Of a stretch of DNA of 64,000 nucleotides, positions 1 through 9,042 are shown one piece after another (within the stretch, counting starts at the first letter, position 1; each line of letters begins with the position of its first letter). Both the position numbers and the translations under genes were made by a program. The DNA comes from S015-6 sp964384945 (GTDB taxonomy: Bacteria; Desulfobacterota; DSWW01): assembly GCA_964384945.1 (NCBI GenBank), contig CAYLMK010000021.1:31516-95515 (forward strand), in the 5' to 3' direction. The notes below the pieces were generated by a model. The model did not search any database. It had not been told where the DNA came from and worked only from the letters and a program-made list of their open reading frames with translations.

Positions 1-137
1 CCGCGGGCTTGACAGGATTCGGGATCCTGGGGTATCTGAGATGGATGGAAGCGAACCTTGCGGGTTTTTCGTTGGACCCGCCCTCCGCGCGGGAAGCGAT
101 GACCCGTCGGACGGCGAAAAGAAAGGAATTCCGATGA
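1..137 (+). CDS. C-terminal end of a membrane-associated protein (partial)
   Basis: An open frame enters from the left edge and stops at TGA 135-137. The visible tail has a short hydrophobic stretch (LTGFGILGYL) followed by a basic cytoplasmic-type end (TRRTAKRKEFR). Its stop overlaps the ATG of the next gene as ATGA (134-137), so the two are probably translationally coupled. Proteins of the next gene's family are often encoded beside RND/MMPL exporters, so this may be the end of such a transporter. That is inference: too little is visible to assign a family. Confidence 0.5.
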   Translation, partial: AGLTGFGILGYLRWMEANLAGFSLDPPSAREAMTRRTAKRKEFR

Positions 138-931
138 AGAGAATACGACTCGCTCGGATCGCAATGCTGGCGGTCTTCGGCGTCCTGCTTCCATCCCTCG
201 GCTCGGCCGAAGGGCCTTCCTCGGAGGCCCTGGCTGCGGGTGAAATCGTCAAGAAGGCCAGAGACAAGCAGTTCCCGGAGAATTCGGTCAGCGAGCTCAC
301 CATGGTGTTGATCAACAAGAGGGGGAGCGAGAGATCCCGAAAGCTGACAACCAAGCGGAAGAATTACGGCAACGGAGAGGCAAAGAGCGTGGCCTATTTC
401 CTTTCCCCCGCCGATGTGAAAGGGACGGCCTTTCTCGTGTGGGAACACGCCGATCAGCCGAATGACGTATTCATTTACCTGCCTGCCTTGAAGAAAATTC
501 GCCGGATCGCTTCGGAACAGAAGCATCAGAGCTTCATGGGCAGCGATTTTTCGTATGCGGATATGGAAAACGAAGATGTGGACAATGCGGCTCACCGCAT
601 CCTCTCCGAGGAGGATCTCGATGGAAAGGCTTGCTGGGTGATTGAATCCATCCCCAAGCCGGACAGCGATTCCGAATACGGAAGGCTGGTTTCATGGGTG
701 GACAAGGCCGAGTTCATCCCGCGCAAAGTGGAGTTTTTCGACAAGAACGGACGCCCGTACAAGACGATGCAAGTCCTGCGGACGGGACCCGTGGGCGCCG
801 AAATCCTGCCCCTGCACCTGTCGATGGAAAATGTGCAGAAGAATCACAAGACGGAGATCACCATCGACAAAATCGAAATCGGCCAGGAGATCCCGGACGA
901 GGAATTCACGCACCGGGCCATTCAGCGCTAG
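134..931 (+). CDS. Outer-membrane lipoprotein-sorting-like periplasmic protein
   Basis: This 265-residue protein is a LolA-fold periplasmic protein of the type annotated as outer membrane lipoprotein-sorting protein. The ATG at 134 is preferred because it follows a purine-rich stretch (AAAGAAAGGA), overlaps the upstream stop, and gives a clean signal peptide: a basic MKRIRLAR, a hydrophobic core, and a probable cleavage after GSAEG. The mature part has the alternating beta-strand character of the family, for example FLVWEHADQPNDVFIYLPAL and SYADMENEDV. Such proteins usually work with an RND-type lipid or hydrophobe exporter; substrate unknown. An upstream in-frame ATG at 41 would destroy the signal peptide and is rejected. 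Confidence 0.75.
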   Translation: MKRIRLARIAMLAVFGVLLPSLGSAEGPSSEALAAGEIVKKARDKQFPENSVSELTMVLINKRGSERSRKLTTKRKNYGNGEAKSVAYFLSPADVKGTAFLVWEHADQPNDVFIYLPALKKIRRIASEQKHQSFMGSDFSYADMENEDVDNAAHRILSEEDLDGKACWVIESIPKPDSDSEYGRLVSWVDKAEFIPRKVEFFDKNGRPYKTMQVLRTGPVGAEILPLHLSMENVQKNHKTEITIDKIEIGQEIPDEEFTHRAIQR

Positions 932-1005
932 CGGGCGGTTGTTCGAATCCCCCGCCGAGCCGCCGGCGAACGCGCGGCTGCTGAGGCCTCCCGGCGTGCG
1001 TCGCC

Positions 1006-1644
1006 ATGCTGCTGGTAAACGAAATCTTCTTCAGTATTCAGGGGGAGTCCTCCTTCGCAGGACTCCCCTGCTTCTTTGTACGCCTTGCCGGGTGCAACCT
1101 TCGATGCTCCTACTGTGACACGCAGTATGCCTACCACGAGGGCAGGCATATGTCCGCGGAGGAAATCCTCTCGGCCATTCCCCCGGGCTACCAGGGCCTC
1201 GCGGAAGTGACAGGAGGGGAGCCTCTTCTCCAGGAGGCCTGCCCCGGGCTGGTCGACCGACTGCTCCGTCGGGGCCATACCGTCCTGGTGGAGACCAACG
1301 GAAGCCTGGATATCCGGCCCCTCCCCGAGCCGTCCGTCTGCATTCTGGATATCAAGTGCCCCGCAAGCGGGATGAGTGACCGCATGAACCTCGAGAACCT
1401 CTGCCGCCTCCGTCCGCACGACGAGGTCAAATTTGTTGTGCAGAACCGCCAAGACTACGTCTGGGCGAGGGATCTGCTCCCGCACATACCGCCCCGCGTC
1501 CCCGGCAAGGTCCTCTTCAGCCCGGCCCACGGCCTCTGCCGACCGAGGGATCTCGCCCGATGGATCCTGGACGACAGGCTCGGGGCCCGCATGCAGATCC
1601 CTCTGCATCGTCTCCTATGGCCGGATTGCTCCAGGGGGAAATAG
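1006..1644 (+). CDS. queE: 7-carboxy-7-deazaguanine synthase (QueE), radical SAM
   Basis: QueE converts 6-carboxy-tetrahydropterin to 7-carboxy-7-deazaguanine in queuosine biosynthesis. The protein has 212 residues, typical for the family. The opening VNEIFFSIQGES is the QueE substrate-binding start, followed by the radical SAM cluster CNLRCSYC (Cys30, Cys34, Cys37) and the SAM-binding stretch EVTGGEPLLQ. No other queuosine gene is visible nearby, so it is a stand-alone gene here. It starts 74 bases after the upstream gene on the same strand and may be co-transcribed with it. Confidence 0.92.
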   Translation: MLLVNEIFFSIQGESSFAGLPCFFVRLAGCNLRCSYCDTQYAYHEGRHMSAEEILSAIPPGYQGLAEVTGGEPLLQEACPGLVDRLLRRGHTVLVETNGSLDIRPLPEPSVCILDIKCPASGMSDRMNLENLCRLRPHDEVKFVVQNRQDYVWARDLLPHIPPRVPGKVLFSPAHGLCRPRDLARWILDDRLGARMQIPLHRLLWPDCSRGK

Positions 1645-1804
1645 CCGACCGCCGGCGGATCGCGCTCCGGAAAACACGGCAAATTCCTTAAGGTTCCCTC
1701 CTCTCTCTGCCGATACATTACGACAAAGAGAGAAAGAAGGGCGCGGACCGGCCGGGTCCGCCGGCTTGATACGAATTGGTCCGAGAAGGCTTCGTGTGAA
1801 TACC

Positions 1805-2248
1805 ATGCCCGATTTCGCCCAGAAGGAGAGGGAGGAAGCCCCCCTCGCGAAGAGGATCCGGGAGATGGGTCTTCCCGAGAGGCTGCGCCTGGCCCAGATG
1901 GGGGACAAGGAGGCCAGATCGCTGCTTGCGAGGGATCGGAACAAGCAGGTCCTCTATTGCCTTCTGCAGAACCCGCGGATCTCGGATCAGGAGATCGTGC
2001 AATTCGCCAAGGAAAGGACCCTGCCCGAGGAGATTATCTCCCTGATCAGCAAACGGAAGGAATGGATGAAGAAGTACCCCGTTCGGCTTGCCCTGACCCT
2101 GAACCCCAAGACCCCCCTGGCTCTTTCGCTGAGGATGCTTCGTTCGATCCATGACATGGATCTTCGCAGGATTGCAAAGAGCAAGGATGTTTCTTCGCAG
2201 CTCGCCTCCGGGGCAAGGAAGATCCTGATCGCCAGGGGGCTTCTCTGA
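1805..2248 (+). CDS. Conserved hypothetical protein upstream of an MglA-like GTPase
   Basis: The 147-residue product is predicted all-helical and charged, with no signal peptide or membrane segment. Its texture (ARSLLARDRNKQVLYCLLQNPRISDQEIVQFAK) suggests helical-repeat packing of the kind seen in HEAT or leucine-rich-variant proteins. It lies 34 bases upstream of the MglA-type GTPase on the same strand, so a partner or regulatory role in the same process is plausible, but I assign no function. An alternative GTG start at 1796 lies six bases after GAGAAGG and adds three residues; that may be the true start. Confidence 0.7.
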   Translation: MPDFAQKEREEAPLAKRIREMGLPERLRLAQMGDKEARSLLARDRNKQVLYCLLQNPRISDQEIVQFAKERTLPEEIISLISKRKEWMKKYPVRLALTLNPKTPLALSLRMLRSIHDMDLRRIAKSKDVSSQLASGARKILIARGLL

Positions 2249-2282
2249 GGGAACCGGCAACCCAGGAGGTAATGGAGAATCC

Positions 2283-3659
2283 ATGGCTCTCTTGAACCAC
2301 CCCAAGAAGGAACTGAGCGCGAAGATCGTGTACTATGGGCCCGGGTTGTCCGGCAAGACGACGAACCTTGAATGGATTCACCGGAAAATGTCCCCGGACA
2401 AGAGGGGAAAGCTGATTTCCCTCGAGACCAAGACGGACCGCACCCTCTTTTTCGACTTCTTGCCTGTCCAGATCGGAGAGATCGCGGGCTTCCGAACACG
2501 CTTCAACGTTTACACGGTCCCGGGGCAGATCTTCTACAACGAAACGCGAAGGATGGTGCTCAAGGGTGTCGACGGAATCGTCTTCGTTGCGGACTCCCAG
2601 AAGGAGATGGCCAACGAGAATCTCGAGAACTTGAAAAACCTTGCCGAGAACCTCCGGTCCATCGGGAAAGAGCTGACCAAGATCCCGCTCGTCATGCAGT
2701 TCAACAAGAGGGACCTGCCCAATATCCTTTCCGTGGAAGAGATGAACCGCCTTCTGAACGCTCCCGGTCTTCCGGTCTTCGAGGCCGTGGCCATCAGGGG
2801 AGAGGGTGTACTGACGACCCTGACCCGGATCACCAGGTTTGTGGCAGATCACCTGAAGCAGACAATCTTCGACGGATCGGCTGCGGAAACCCCGGCCGGC
2901 CGCATGTACGCCCTCCCGTCACCCGAGGCGAGACATGAACCGCCGCGCCCCTTCCCGGGCGCCCCGAAGCTCGCCTCCGAGGCTGAAGCACCCGCCTTTC
3001 TCACCCAGCAGCCTCAGGCCTTGGCCTCGGCGCAGCAGAAGACTTCTCAACCATCTTGTCAGGATAATCTTGTAACATCCCGTTCTGAAAAACTTTCTCA
3101 TGGTAAGACTTCTGTAAAGGCTCCCCAGCCCCCCCTGGCAGCCGTTCGGCCTTCGGCCCCCCAAATCCTGCACAACAACGACATCCCGAGTCTTGGAGAA
3201 ATCGACGAGCCGCCGGGATTCAAGTCGCAGCAGAAAGCGGTTCCCACCCATGGCTTCGCGCAGCCTGCGCCCTCTCCGGAGGCCCCGTCCGGCAAGCAGG
3301 CAATGACCCTGAAGGACACCCCCGCCGTCACGGAAGACTCGGGCACTATCGAGAGGGTAGTCCCCCTGCACCGGACCGCCCCCCTGGAAACCGCCGCCCA
3401 TCGGCCCGTATCCGCACCCTTATCGCCGGAAACCGCCTCCAGTGCATACTGGGTGGACCCCTCCGTCGTCACCGTCGCCGTGGAACAGGTGCCCGCCCCC
3501 GATGCCCCGAAAGGCATCGCCTTGCGCTTCGGCGAGCCGGAAAGAGAGTCGGGCAATCAGGTCAGAATCCCCGTTGCCCTGAGGCTCGAGGCGACAAATC
3601 AGATTCTGTCGTTTCAGATGGTCATCCGCGTCGAGCAAGAGCAGAAGGGCTCCTCCTGA
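2283..3659 (+). CDS. MglA-like small GTPase with long Pro/Ala-rich extension
   Basis: Residues 1 to about 200 are a Ras-like GTPase of the MglA family, which controls cell polarity, gliding or type IV pilus function. Visible motifs are the P-loop GPGLSGKTT (19-27), the MglA-type G3 variant TVPGQ in place of DxxG, and the guanine motif NKRD. Typical MglA has about 195 residues; this protein has 458. About 180 residues of Pro/Ala/Ser-rich linker follow, then a C-terminal segment of about 75 residues with beta-strand character (VRIPVALRLEATNQILSFQMVIRVEQE). The linker contains a patch (about 3040-3130) that is visibly less GC-rich than its surroundings. The start follows AGGAGG at good spacing. 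Confidence 0.85.
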   Translation: MALLNHPKKELSAKIVYYGPGLSGKTTNLEWIHRKMSPDKRGKLISLETKTDRTLFFDFLPVQIGEIAGFRTRFNVYTVPGQIFYNETRRMVLKGVDGIVFVADSQKEMANENLENLKNLAENLRSIGKELTKIPLVMQFNKRDLPNILSVEEMNRLLNAPGLPVFEAVAIRGEGVLTTLTRITRFVADHLKQTIFDGSAAETPAGRMYALPSPEARHEPPRPFPGAPKLASEAEAPAFLTQQPQALASAQQKTSQPSCQDNLVTSRSEKLSHGKTSVKAPQPPLAAVRPSAPQILHNNDIPSLGEIDEPPGFKSQQKAVPTHGFAQPAPSPEAPSGKQAMTLKDTPAVTEDSGTIERVVPLHRTAPLETAAHRPVSAPLSPETASSAYWVDPSVVTVAVEQVPAPDAPKGIALRFGEPERESGNQVRIPVALRLEATNQILSFQMVIRVEQEQKGSS

Positions 3660-3820
3660 GGGCTCCGGAGGAACCGGACTGGAGGAGCGGCCGGAGCCGG
3701 AGGCCCGCTCGAATCGCCCTCCGGGGGACAGCACCCTCCCTTTGGCGACCCTCCCCGGCTTCTTCTTCCAATTCCGAGGGCCGAACGCGCCGCAAGGCGA
3801 GTGTTCATCCGCAGCACGGA

Positions 3821-4474
3821 TCAATGCAGAAGAAGAACCGTCGCATTGCACGACGCATGAAAGGCGGTGGAGGCTGCCACACTCCCGGTTCGCTCCCTCA
3901 ACAATCCGAAGAGCAGTCCCGGGAAGAAGGTGGCCAGGGCCTCGGGGCGTTGGGAGACGATGAAATGCCCCAGTCCGAACAGGAGCGCCGTATAGAACCA
4001 GCCGAAGCCCACCTGCGCATAGAGAAGGTTCACGCTCCCCGGAAATGCACGGGTCAGGCGCGACTGGACATACCCGCGATAGAACACCTCCTCCGGCAGG
4101 GCGACGCACAGAAGATGATAGGAAAACGTGAGCGGCCAATCCTGCGGGAAACCGATTCGGAAGGGCCGATGGAACCACCAGGAGTTGTACAGCCAGCTGA
4201 GGAGAACAAAGGCCGGCAGAAGAAGGAAGGAGAAGAACAGAAACTGCCGCATGGAGTCTGAGAACCGCTGCAGGGTAATCCCCCAGTCCTCCGGTCGTGT
4301 CCGTGTCCGGAAAAGCAGGAAGAGAGGCACGTACAGGAAGAGCGCCGCCGCCAACACGGGCAGGGTTTGTGAGATGAACGGAACGGAACGGTAGGAGAAG
4401 AGTACCTTGCAGATCCCGATCACGCAGGCAAAGACAACCGTCACCTCGAGCAGGGCCTTCGTGGATGCCCTCAC
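3821..4474 (-). CDS. CPBP-family intramembrane glutamic endopeptidase
   Basis: This 217-residue polytopic membrane protein carries the three CPBP (Abi/CAAX-protease) motifs: EExxxR in PEEVFYRGYV, FxxxH in FGLGHF, and HxxxN in FHASCNA. The family includes Rce1-type prenyl proteases, bacteriocin-immunity proteins and myxosortase-type sorting peptidases; the substrate here is unknown. The GTG start at 4474 directly abuts the TAG stop of the FAD oxidoreductase gene with no gap, so the two are almost certainly translationally coupled. It is the last gene of the long minus-strand operon. About 160 GC-rich bases separate it from the convergent MglA-like gene. Confidence 0.85.
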   Translation of the reverse strand: MRASTKALLEVTVVFACVIGICKVLFSYRSVPFISQTLPVLAAALFLYVPLFLLFRTRTRPEDWGITLQRFSDSMRQFLFFSFLLLPAFVLLSWLYNSWWFHRPFRIGFPQDWPLTFSYHLLCVALPEEVFYRGYVQSRLTRAFPGSVNLLYAQVGFGWFYTALLFGLGHFIVSQRPEALATFFPGLLFGLLRERTGSVAASTAFHASCNATVLLLH

Positions 4475-5773
4475 CTAAGCATCCCTCTCCGTCACCATTC
4501 TCTCGTAGCAGGCCAGGACGGATTCATATTCCATCTCCATGCAGGCCCCCGGCGCGCAGGTCGAGTCGCCGACAAGGAAGAGGCCTTTGACATTCGGAAC
4601 CCGGTATCCCGGTCTGTCTTTACGAGTTTGGTCCGCCTGAATGGCGATGCTGTCCAGCATACGAACCACGTGGGAGCGCTTCCATTCCACCGCCAACTCC
4701 GACCGCGGAATCGCCTTCCTCAGGTTCTCCTCGATCTTCTTTTCCATTTCCCTGACGAGGTCCGGTTGCCTCACTTCTTCGGGAGAGCAGGGACAGACGA
4801 ACGTGGCAAGCTGTTTCCCGGCCGGCGCATGCCGATGGCACAAGTTCGAAAGGAAGGTGCCGTAGCTGGGCGGATCCAGAAAAAACCAAAGACCCTGCTT
4901 GGGGAAGATGCGATGTTTCAGGGCGAGATCCACGATCAGTGCCGCAGAAGGCACCGCCTTTTTGCAGAGATCCACGAACGACGGGGTCGTCGTCCCTTCG
5001 GGCAGGAGGTGGACCAACTGCTGGCAGGGGGTGGCGCAAACCACGTGACGGGTCTTCAGGATCTCCGCGCCCACCCTCACACCCACCACCCTGCCTTCCT
5101 CGATTTCGATCCTCTCCACCTTCGTCTGCCAGCGGATTTCCCCTTCTCGCTCGATCTCCTGCTCCAGCCTCTCCAGGATCGGGATCCACCCGTCGCGGGG
5201 GTACGCCAGGTAGGAACGCAGAAAGAATGCCTTTTGAAAACACCGCAACACCTCCCCCGCGGATATCTTCTCGAGCGCCGTGCAGTGCGTCGTCTCGTAG
5301 GCGAGGACCTTCAGGTATTTCTGGAGGCTCCCGCGTATGCCGTTGCGAACGAACCACTCCTCCAGGTTCTCCTCCTCCATCTCCTCCAGCGCTTCCCCTT
5401 TCAGGCTTCGGAGGAGTCTCCATGCGAAAACCCTGTCCCAAGGGGAAAAAAAATCGGCCCGAAGGACACCGGGTCTGCCGATGGTAATCCGATGCACTTT
5501 CTGGTCGGTGTCGAGAACCCAGGCCTGATTCAAAGGCACGAGAAGCGGCTCCAGATCCAGCTGCCTGCAGATCCTCATGAAAGGGCCCTTCTCCCCGTAG
5601 CGGACCCGAGGGATCCCCGGCAGCGACAGATAGCCCTCCCGCTTCCAGGGGGCGGCCCTTCCTCCGGCGACCCGCTTCCTTTCGAGCAGGAGAACCTTCC
5701 AGCCTGCCCGGGCAAGCATGGCCCCCAACGTCATTCCGGGAAGCGTCGCCCCCAGGAGGATGCAGTCAATCAC
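4475..5773 (-). CDS. FAD-dependent oxidoreductase, phytoene-desaturase/amine-oxidase type
   Basis: This 432-residue protein has the NAD(P)/FAD-dependent fold of phytoene desaturases: an N-terminal dinucleotide-binding region, a second beta strand ending LLLERKRVAGGRA, and the C-terminal FAD motif GLFLVGDSTCAPGACMEME. The glycine motif reads GATLPG instead of GxGxxG, a deviation worth noting. The GTG start at 5773 is chosen because GGGGAGG lies nine bases upstream and the resulting protein begins directly at the first strand. An upstream ATG would add 32 residues unlike the family. The substrate is unknown: no carotenoid genes are visible, and its tight partner is a CPBP membrane protease. Confidence 0.8.
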   Translation of the reverse strand: MIDCILLGATLPGMTLGAMLARAGWKVLLLERKRVAGGRAAPWKREGYLSLPGIPRVRYGEKGPFMRICRQLDLEPLLVPLNQAWVLDTDQKVHRITIGRPGVLRADFFSPWDRVFAWRLLRSLKGEALEEMEEENLEEWFVRNGIRGSLQKYLKVLAYETTHCTALEKISAGEVLRCFQKAFFLRSYLAYPRDGWIPILERLEQEIEREGEIRWQTKVERIEIEEGRVVGVRVGAEILKTRHVVCATPCQQLVHLLPEGTTTPSFVDLCKKAVPSAALIVDLALKHRIFPKQGLWFFLDPPSYGTFLSNLCHRHAPAGKQLATFVCPCSPEEVRQPDLVREMEKKIEENLRKAIPRSELAVEWKRSHVVRMLDSIAIQADQTRKDRPGYRVPNVKGLFLVGDSTCAPGACMEMEYESVLACYERMVTERDA

Positions 5774-5878
5774 AGGCCCGAACCTCCCCGTTGCATCGCC
5801 GGCATTCGCACAGATTCCTCGCCCCATGCCTCCGCGAAGCTCAGCCGGCTCTTCGTTTCCTGTCCGCAAGAAAGAAGA

Positions 5879-7210
5879 TCAAGTGGGCTCGCCGGCAGGA
5901 GGATCGAAAGAGTCCTCGATCCGAATGAACAGACTTCTGTCGAGCACCACATCCAACCGATCCATCGCCTCCAGAGCGCGCTGCACATCGAGCTCCCTGG
6001 CTTCATGGGTAAGCATGATGATGTGCACCGGGCCTGCTTCCTGTCGCCCCTTCTGGATGACCGAATGGATGGAGATCCCGTGATCCCCCAGCACGCCGGA
6101 GATCTTCGAGAGGACTCCGGGCCGATCCACCACGGGAAAACGCATGTAGTATTTCGTGACGAGCTCCTCCATCCGCCGCAGGTGGGGTTCCCCGGGCAGC
6201 CGGCCGTAAAACCCGAGCGGCGGACAAGCCGCATGCGGACTTTGATCCATGCCCCTTGCCATCCCGATCAGATCGCTGACAACGGCGCTTCCGGTGGGCA
6301 TCCTGCCGGCCCCCTTCCCGTAAAACATGACCGGCCCCGTATCGCGTCCGGCGGCGTAAACCGCGTTGAATACATGCCCCACAGAAGCGAGGAGATGGGA
6401 TTCCGGAATCATGGTCGGATGCACGCGGGCTTCGATCCTTTCCTCCTGGAACTTTGCAAGTGCCAGCAGCTTGATCCGGTAGCCCAGTTCCTCCGCATAG
6501 CGGATGTCCATGCCGGTCACCCGCCCAATCCCCTCGGTGTAGATTTCGCTCGGTCGAACCTGCACTCCATACGCCAACCCGATCAGTATGGCCAGTTTGT
6601 GCGCCGTATCCTGCCCTTCGATGTCGAGGCTGGGATCGGCCTCTGCATATCCCTTCGCCTGCGCCTCCCGCAGACACTCGGGGAACTCCCTTCCCTGTTC
6701 CGTCATTGCGGAAAGGATGTAGTTCGAGGTCCCGTTGATGATTCCGGCGATCGACCGGATCTGGTCGGCGGCAAGTCCTTCCCGCAGACTGCGCACGATC
6801 GGGATTCCGCCGCCTACCGACGCTTCGAATCCGATCTGGACCCCCATGGCCTCGGCGGCCCGGAACAACTCCGCACCGTGGGACGCGAGCAATGCCTTGT
6901 TGGCCGTGATCACATGCTTCTTCGCTGCAATCGCCTCCAGCACGAACGACCTGGCAGGCTCGATGCCGCCGATCAGCTCGATCATGACCCGGATTTCCGG
7001 GTCCTCGAGTATGTCCTCCACCCGCACGGAGGTCTCAACCCCCTCCAAGGAGAGCCCGCGGTCGCGCTCCAGATCCAGGTCGGCGATCCGCTTCAGCCTC
7101 ACCTGCCTTCCGGAGCGCCTCTCCAGCCAGGCGGAATCCTCCAAGAGGATCTTCGCAACCCCCGTTCCCACCGTACCGAACCCGGCCAGCCCTACTTGCA
7201 GCGCCTCCAC
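5879..7210 (-). CDS. hom: Homoserine dehydrogenase with C-terminal ACT domain
   Basis: The enzyme reduces aspartate semialdehyde to homoserine in threonine and methionine synthesis. The 443-residue length suits the monofunctional ACT-containing form. It starts with the nucleotide-binding loop GLAGFGTVGTG, continues with ITANKALLASHG and the substrate motif GIINGTSNYIL, and ends in an ACT domain (VVDRPGVLSKISGVLGDHGI) that usually senses threonine. The GTG start at 7210 follows GAGGAGAGGG; the much longer upstream frame is rejected because it overlaps the aminotransferase gene. It lies 23 bases after the aminotransferase gene, in an amino-acid biosynthesis operon. Confidence 0.93.
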   Translation of the reverse strand: MEALQVGLAGFGTVGTGVAKILLEDSAWLERRSGRQVRLKRIADLDLERDRGLSLEGVETSVRVEDILEDPEIRVMIELIGGIEPARSFVLEAIAAKKHVITANKALLASHGAELFRAAEAMGVQIGFEASVGGGIPIVRSLREGLAADQIRSIAGIINGTSNYILSAMTEQGREFPECLREAQAKGYAEADPSLDIEGQDTAHKLAILIGLAYGVQVRPSEIYTEGIGRVTGMDIRYAEELGYRIKLLALAKFQEERIEARVHPTMIPESHLLASVGHVFNAVYAAGRDTGPVMFYGKGAGRMPTGSAVVSDLIGMARGMDQSPHAACPPLGFYGRLPGEPHLRRMEELVTKYYMRFPVVDRPGVLSKISGVLGDHGISIHSVIQKGRQEAGPVHIIMLTHEARELDVQRALEAMDRLDVVLDRSLFIRIEDSFDPPAGEPT

Positions 7211-7233
7211 GTTCCCTCTCCTCTTCGCGCAAC

Positions 7234-8439
7234 TTACAGGAACTGCCGTATGCCCCTGACAGCCTGATGGATCCGCTGCTCGTTCTCGACGAGCGCAAAC
7301 CGGACGTAACCCTCCCCGTATTCGCCGAAACCGACTCCGGGCGACACGGCGACCTTGGCCTCCCGGAGCAAGAGCTTCGAAAACTCCAGCGACCCCATTT
7401 CCCGAAACCCCTCGGGGATCCTCGCCCACACGAACATCGTGGCCTGGGGCTTCTCGATCTCCCAGCCCGCCCGGTTGAGTCCCTCGACCAGCACGTCCCG
7501 CCTGCTGCGGTACAGTTCCACGATCGATTCCACGCATTCCTGGGGGCCGTTCAACGCGATGATGGCGGCGATCTGGATCGGCTGGAAGATGCCATAGTCG
7601 AAGTAGCTCTTCAGCCGGGTCAGCGCCCCCACCATCTCCCGGTTTCCCACGACGAATCCGACCCGCCAGCCCGGCATGTTGTAGCTCTTCGACATGGAAA
7701 ACAGCTCGACGCCCACCTCCCGGGCGCCCTCCACCTCGAACAGGCTGGGAGGCCGGTAGCCGTCGAAGCAAAGGTCCGCATATGCAAAATCGTGCACGAT
7801 CAAGATCCTGTGTTCCCTTGCAATCGAAACGACCCTTTCAAAAAAGCCTTTGTCCACCACGCGGGTCGTCGGGTTGTGGGGGAAACTCAGAATCATCATG
7901 CGCGGACGCGGCCAGGTCCCCTGGATGGCCCGGGTAAGGTCCTCGAAGAAGTCCCGTTCCGGGCTGATGGGGACGCTGAGCACATCGGCGCCGGCGATGA
8001 TCACCGAATACATGTGAATCGGATAGGTCGGATTCGGAACAAGGACGATGCTTCCCGGCCCCAGGGTGGCCAGGCTCAGGTGCGCGAGCCCCTCCTTCAC
8101 ACCGATCGTCACGATCGCCTCGGAATCCGGATCGAATTCCACACCGTACCGCCTCCGGTACCAGTCCACAATGGCAAGCCGGAGCTTGTAAATTCCCCGC
8201 GAGACCGAATAGCGGTGATTTCGAGGGTTCTGAATCGCCTCGTGCACCTTGTCGACAACATGGGGGGGAGCCCCCTGATCGGGATTGCCCATTCCGAGAT
8301 CAATGATGTCCTCCCCCGCTCTGCGCGCCTCCATCTTCATCGCATCCACGATGCTGAAGACATACGGGGGAAGCCTTTTCATCCTCGGGAACTCCAGGTC
8401 CGGCCCCTTCCGGCCCATCTGTTTCTCGCTGGCGGACAC
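7234..8439 (-). CDS. Class I PLP aminotransferase (alanine/diaminopimelate type)
   Basis: This 401-residue fold-type I aminotransferase carries the PLP lysine in SMSKSYNMPGWRVGF. Other landmarks are DLGMGNPDQGAP, FPHNPTTRV and the substrate-binding arginine in YVRFALVENEQR near the C-terminus. It most resembles AlaC-like glutamate-pyruvate aminotransferases, often mis-annotated as LL-diaminopimelate aminotransferase; sequence alone does not separate these well. It sits 18 bases after trpG and 23 bases before hom, so it is probably made together with aspartate-family and aromatic enzymes. Confidence 0.88.
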   Translation of the reverse strand: MSASEKQMGRKGPDLEFPRMKRLPPYVFSIVDAMKMEARRAGEDIIDLGMGNPDQGAPPHVVDKVHEAIQNPRNHRYSVSRGIYKLRLAIVDWYRRRYGVEFDPDSEAIVTIGVKEGLAHLSLATLGPGSIVLVPNPTYPIHMYSVIIAGADVLSVPISPERDFFEDLTRAIQGTWPRPRMMILSFPHNPTTRVVDKGFFERVVSIAREHRILIVHDFAYADLCFDGYRPPSLFEVEGAREVGVELFSMSKSYNMPGWRVGFVVGNREMVGALTRLKSYFDYGIFQPIQIAAIIALNGPQECVESIVELYRSRRDVLVEGLNRAGWEIEKPQATMFVWARIPEGFREMGSLEFSKLLLREAKVAVSPGVGFGEYGEGYVRFALVENEQRIHQAVRGIRQFL

Positions 8440-8457
8440 GGGTTTCCTCCTTTTCCT

Positions 8458-9042
8458 TCAGTTCCCCGATCGGGGAGCGTAAGCAACCAGGAAGTTCTTC
8501 AACAGCGCCTTCCCGCACGTTGTCAAGATCGATTCCGGATGGAACTGAACCCCTTCGACGGCCAGCCTGCGGTGCCTTACCCCCATGATCTCGCCGTCCT
8601 CCGAGGTGGCCGTCACCTTCAGACAGGCCGGCATTCCGTTCGGCCGGATCGCGAGCGAATGATAGCGGGTGGCGGGAAACGGGTTTTCCAACCCTCGGAA
8701 GATCCCCTTTCCGTCGTGCCGGATATGCGAGACCTTCCCGTGCATCAGGCGGCCGGCCGCCTCGACCCGAGCGCCGAACGCAAAACCGATCGCCTGGTGG
8801 CCCAGGCACACGCCCAGGATGGGCAGCCTTCCCGCAAACACCCGCACGGCCTCGACCGAAATCCCGGCGTCCCGGGGCGCCCCGGGACCCGGAGAGATGA
8901 CCAGATAGTCCGCCTTCGACCTCTCGATGTCCCGGGTGGAGACCGCGTCGTTTCGGCGCACCAGGACCTTTTGCCCCATCTCCTGAAAGTATTGGGCCAG
9001 GTTGTACGTAAAGGAGTCGTAGTTATCAATCAAGAAGATCAT
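8458..9042 (-). CDS. trpG: Anthranilate synthase glutamine amidotransferase subunit
   Basis: TrpG releases ammonia from glutamine for anthranilate synthesis by TrpE. The 194-residue protein is a class I amidotransferase. It begins MIFLIDNYDSFTYNLAQY, contains the nucleophile motif GVCLGHQAIG and the catalytic His-Glu pair in VQFHPESIL. Its start overlaps the end of trpE by 17 bases, consistent with coupled synthesis of the two subunits. In many bacteria the same subunit also serves PabB; no pabB is visible here. Confidence 0.93.
   Translation of the reverse strand: MIFLIDNYDSFTYNLAQYFQEMGQKVLVRRNDAVSTRDIERSKADYLVISPGPGAPRDAGISVEAVRVFAGRLPILGVCLGHQAIGFAFGARVEAAGRLMHGKVSHIRHDGKGIFRGLENPFPATRYHSLAIRPNGMPACLKVTATSEDGEIMGVRHRRLAVEGVQFHPESILTTCGKALLKNFLVAYAPRSGN

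Noticed and set aside
4628..7267. An 879-codon open frame on the plus strand
   Set aside because: It runs antisense to the FAD oxidoreductase and homoserine dehydrogenase genes, has no domain-like texture and is rich in His/Pro/Arg, as expected from GC-rich antisense DNA.
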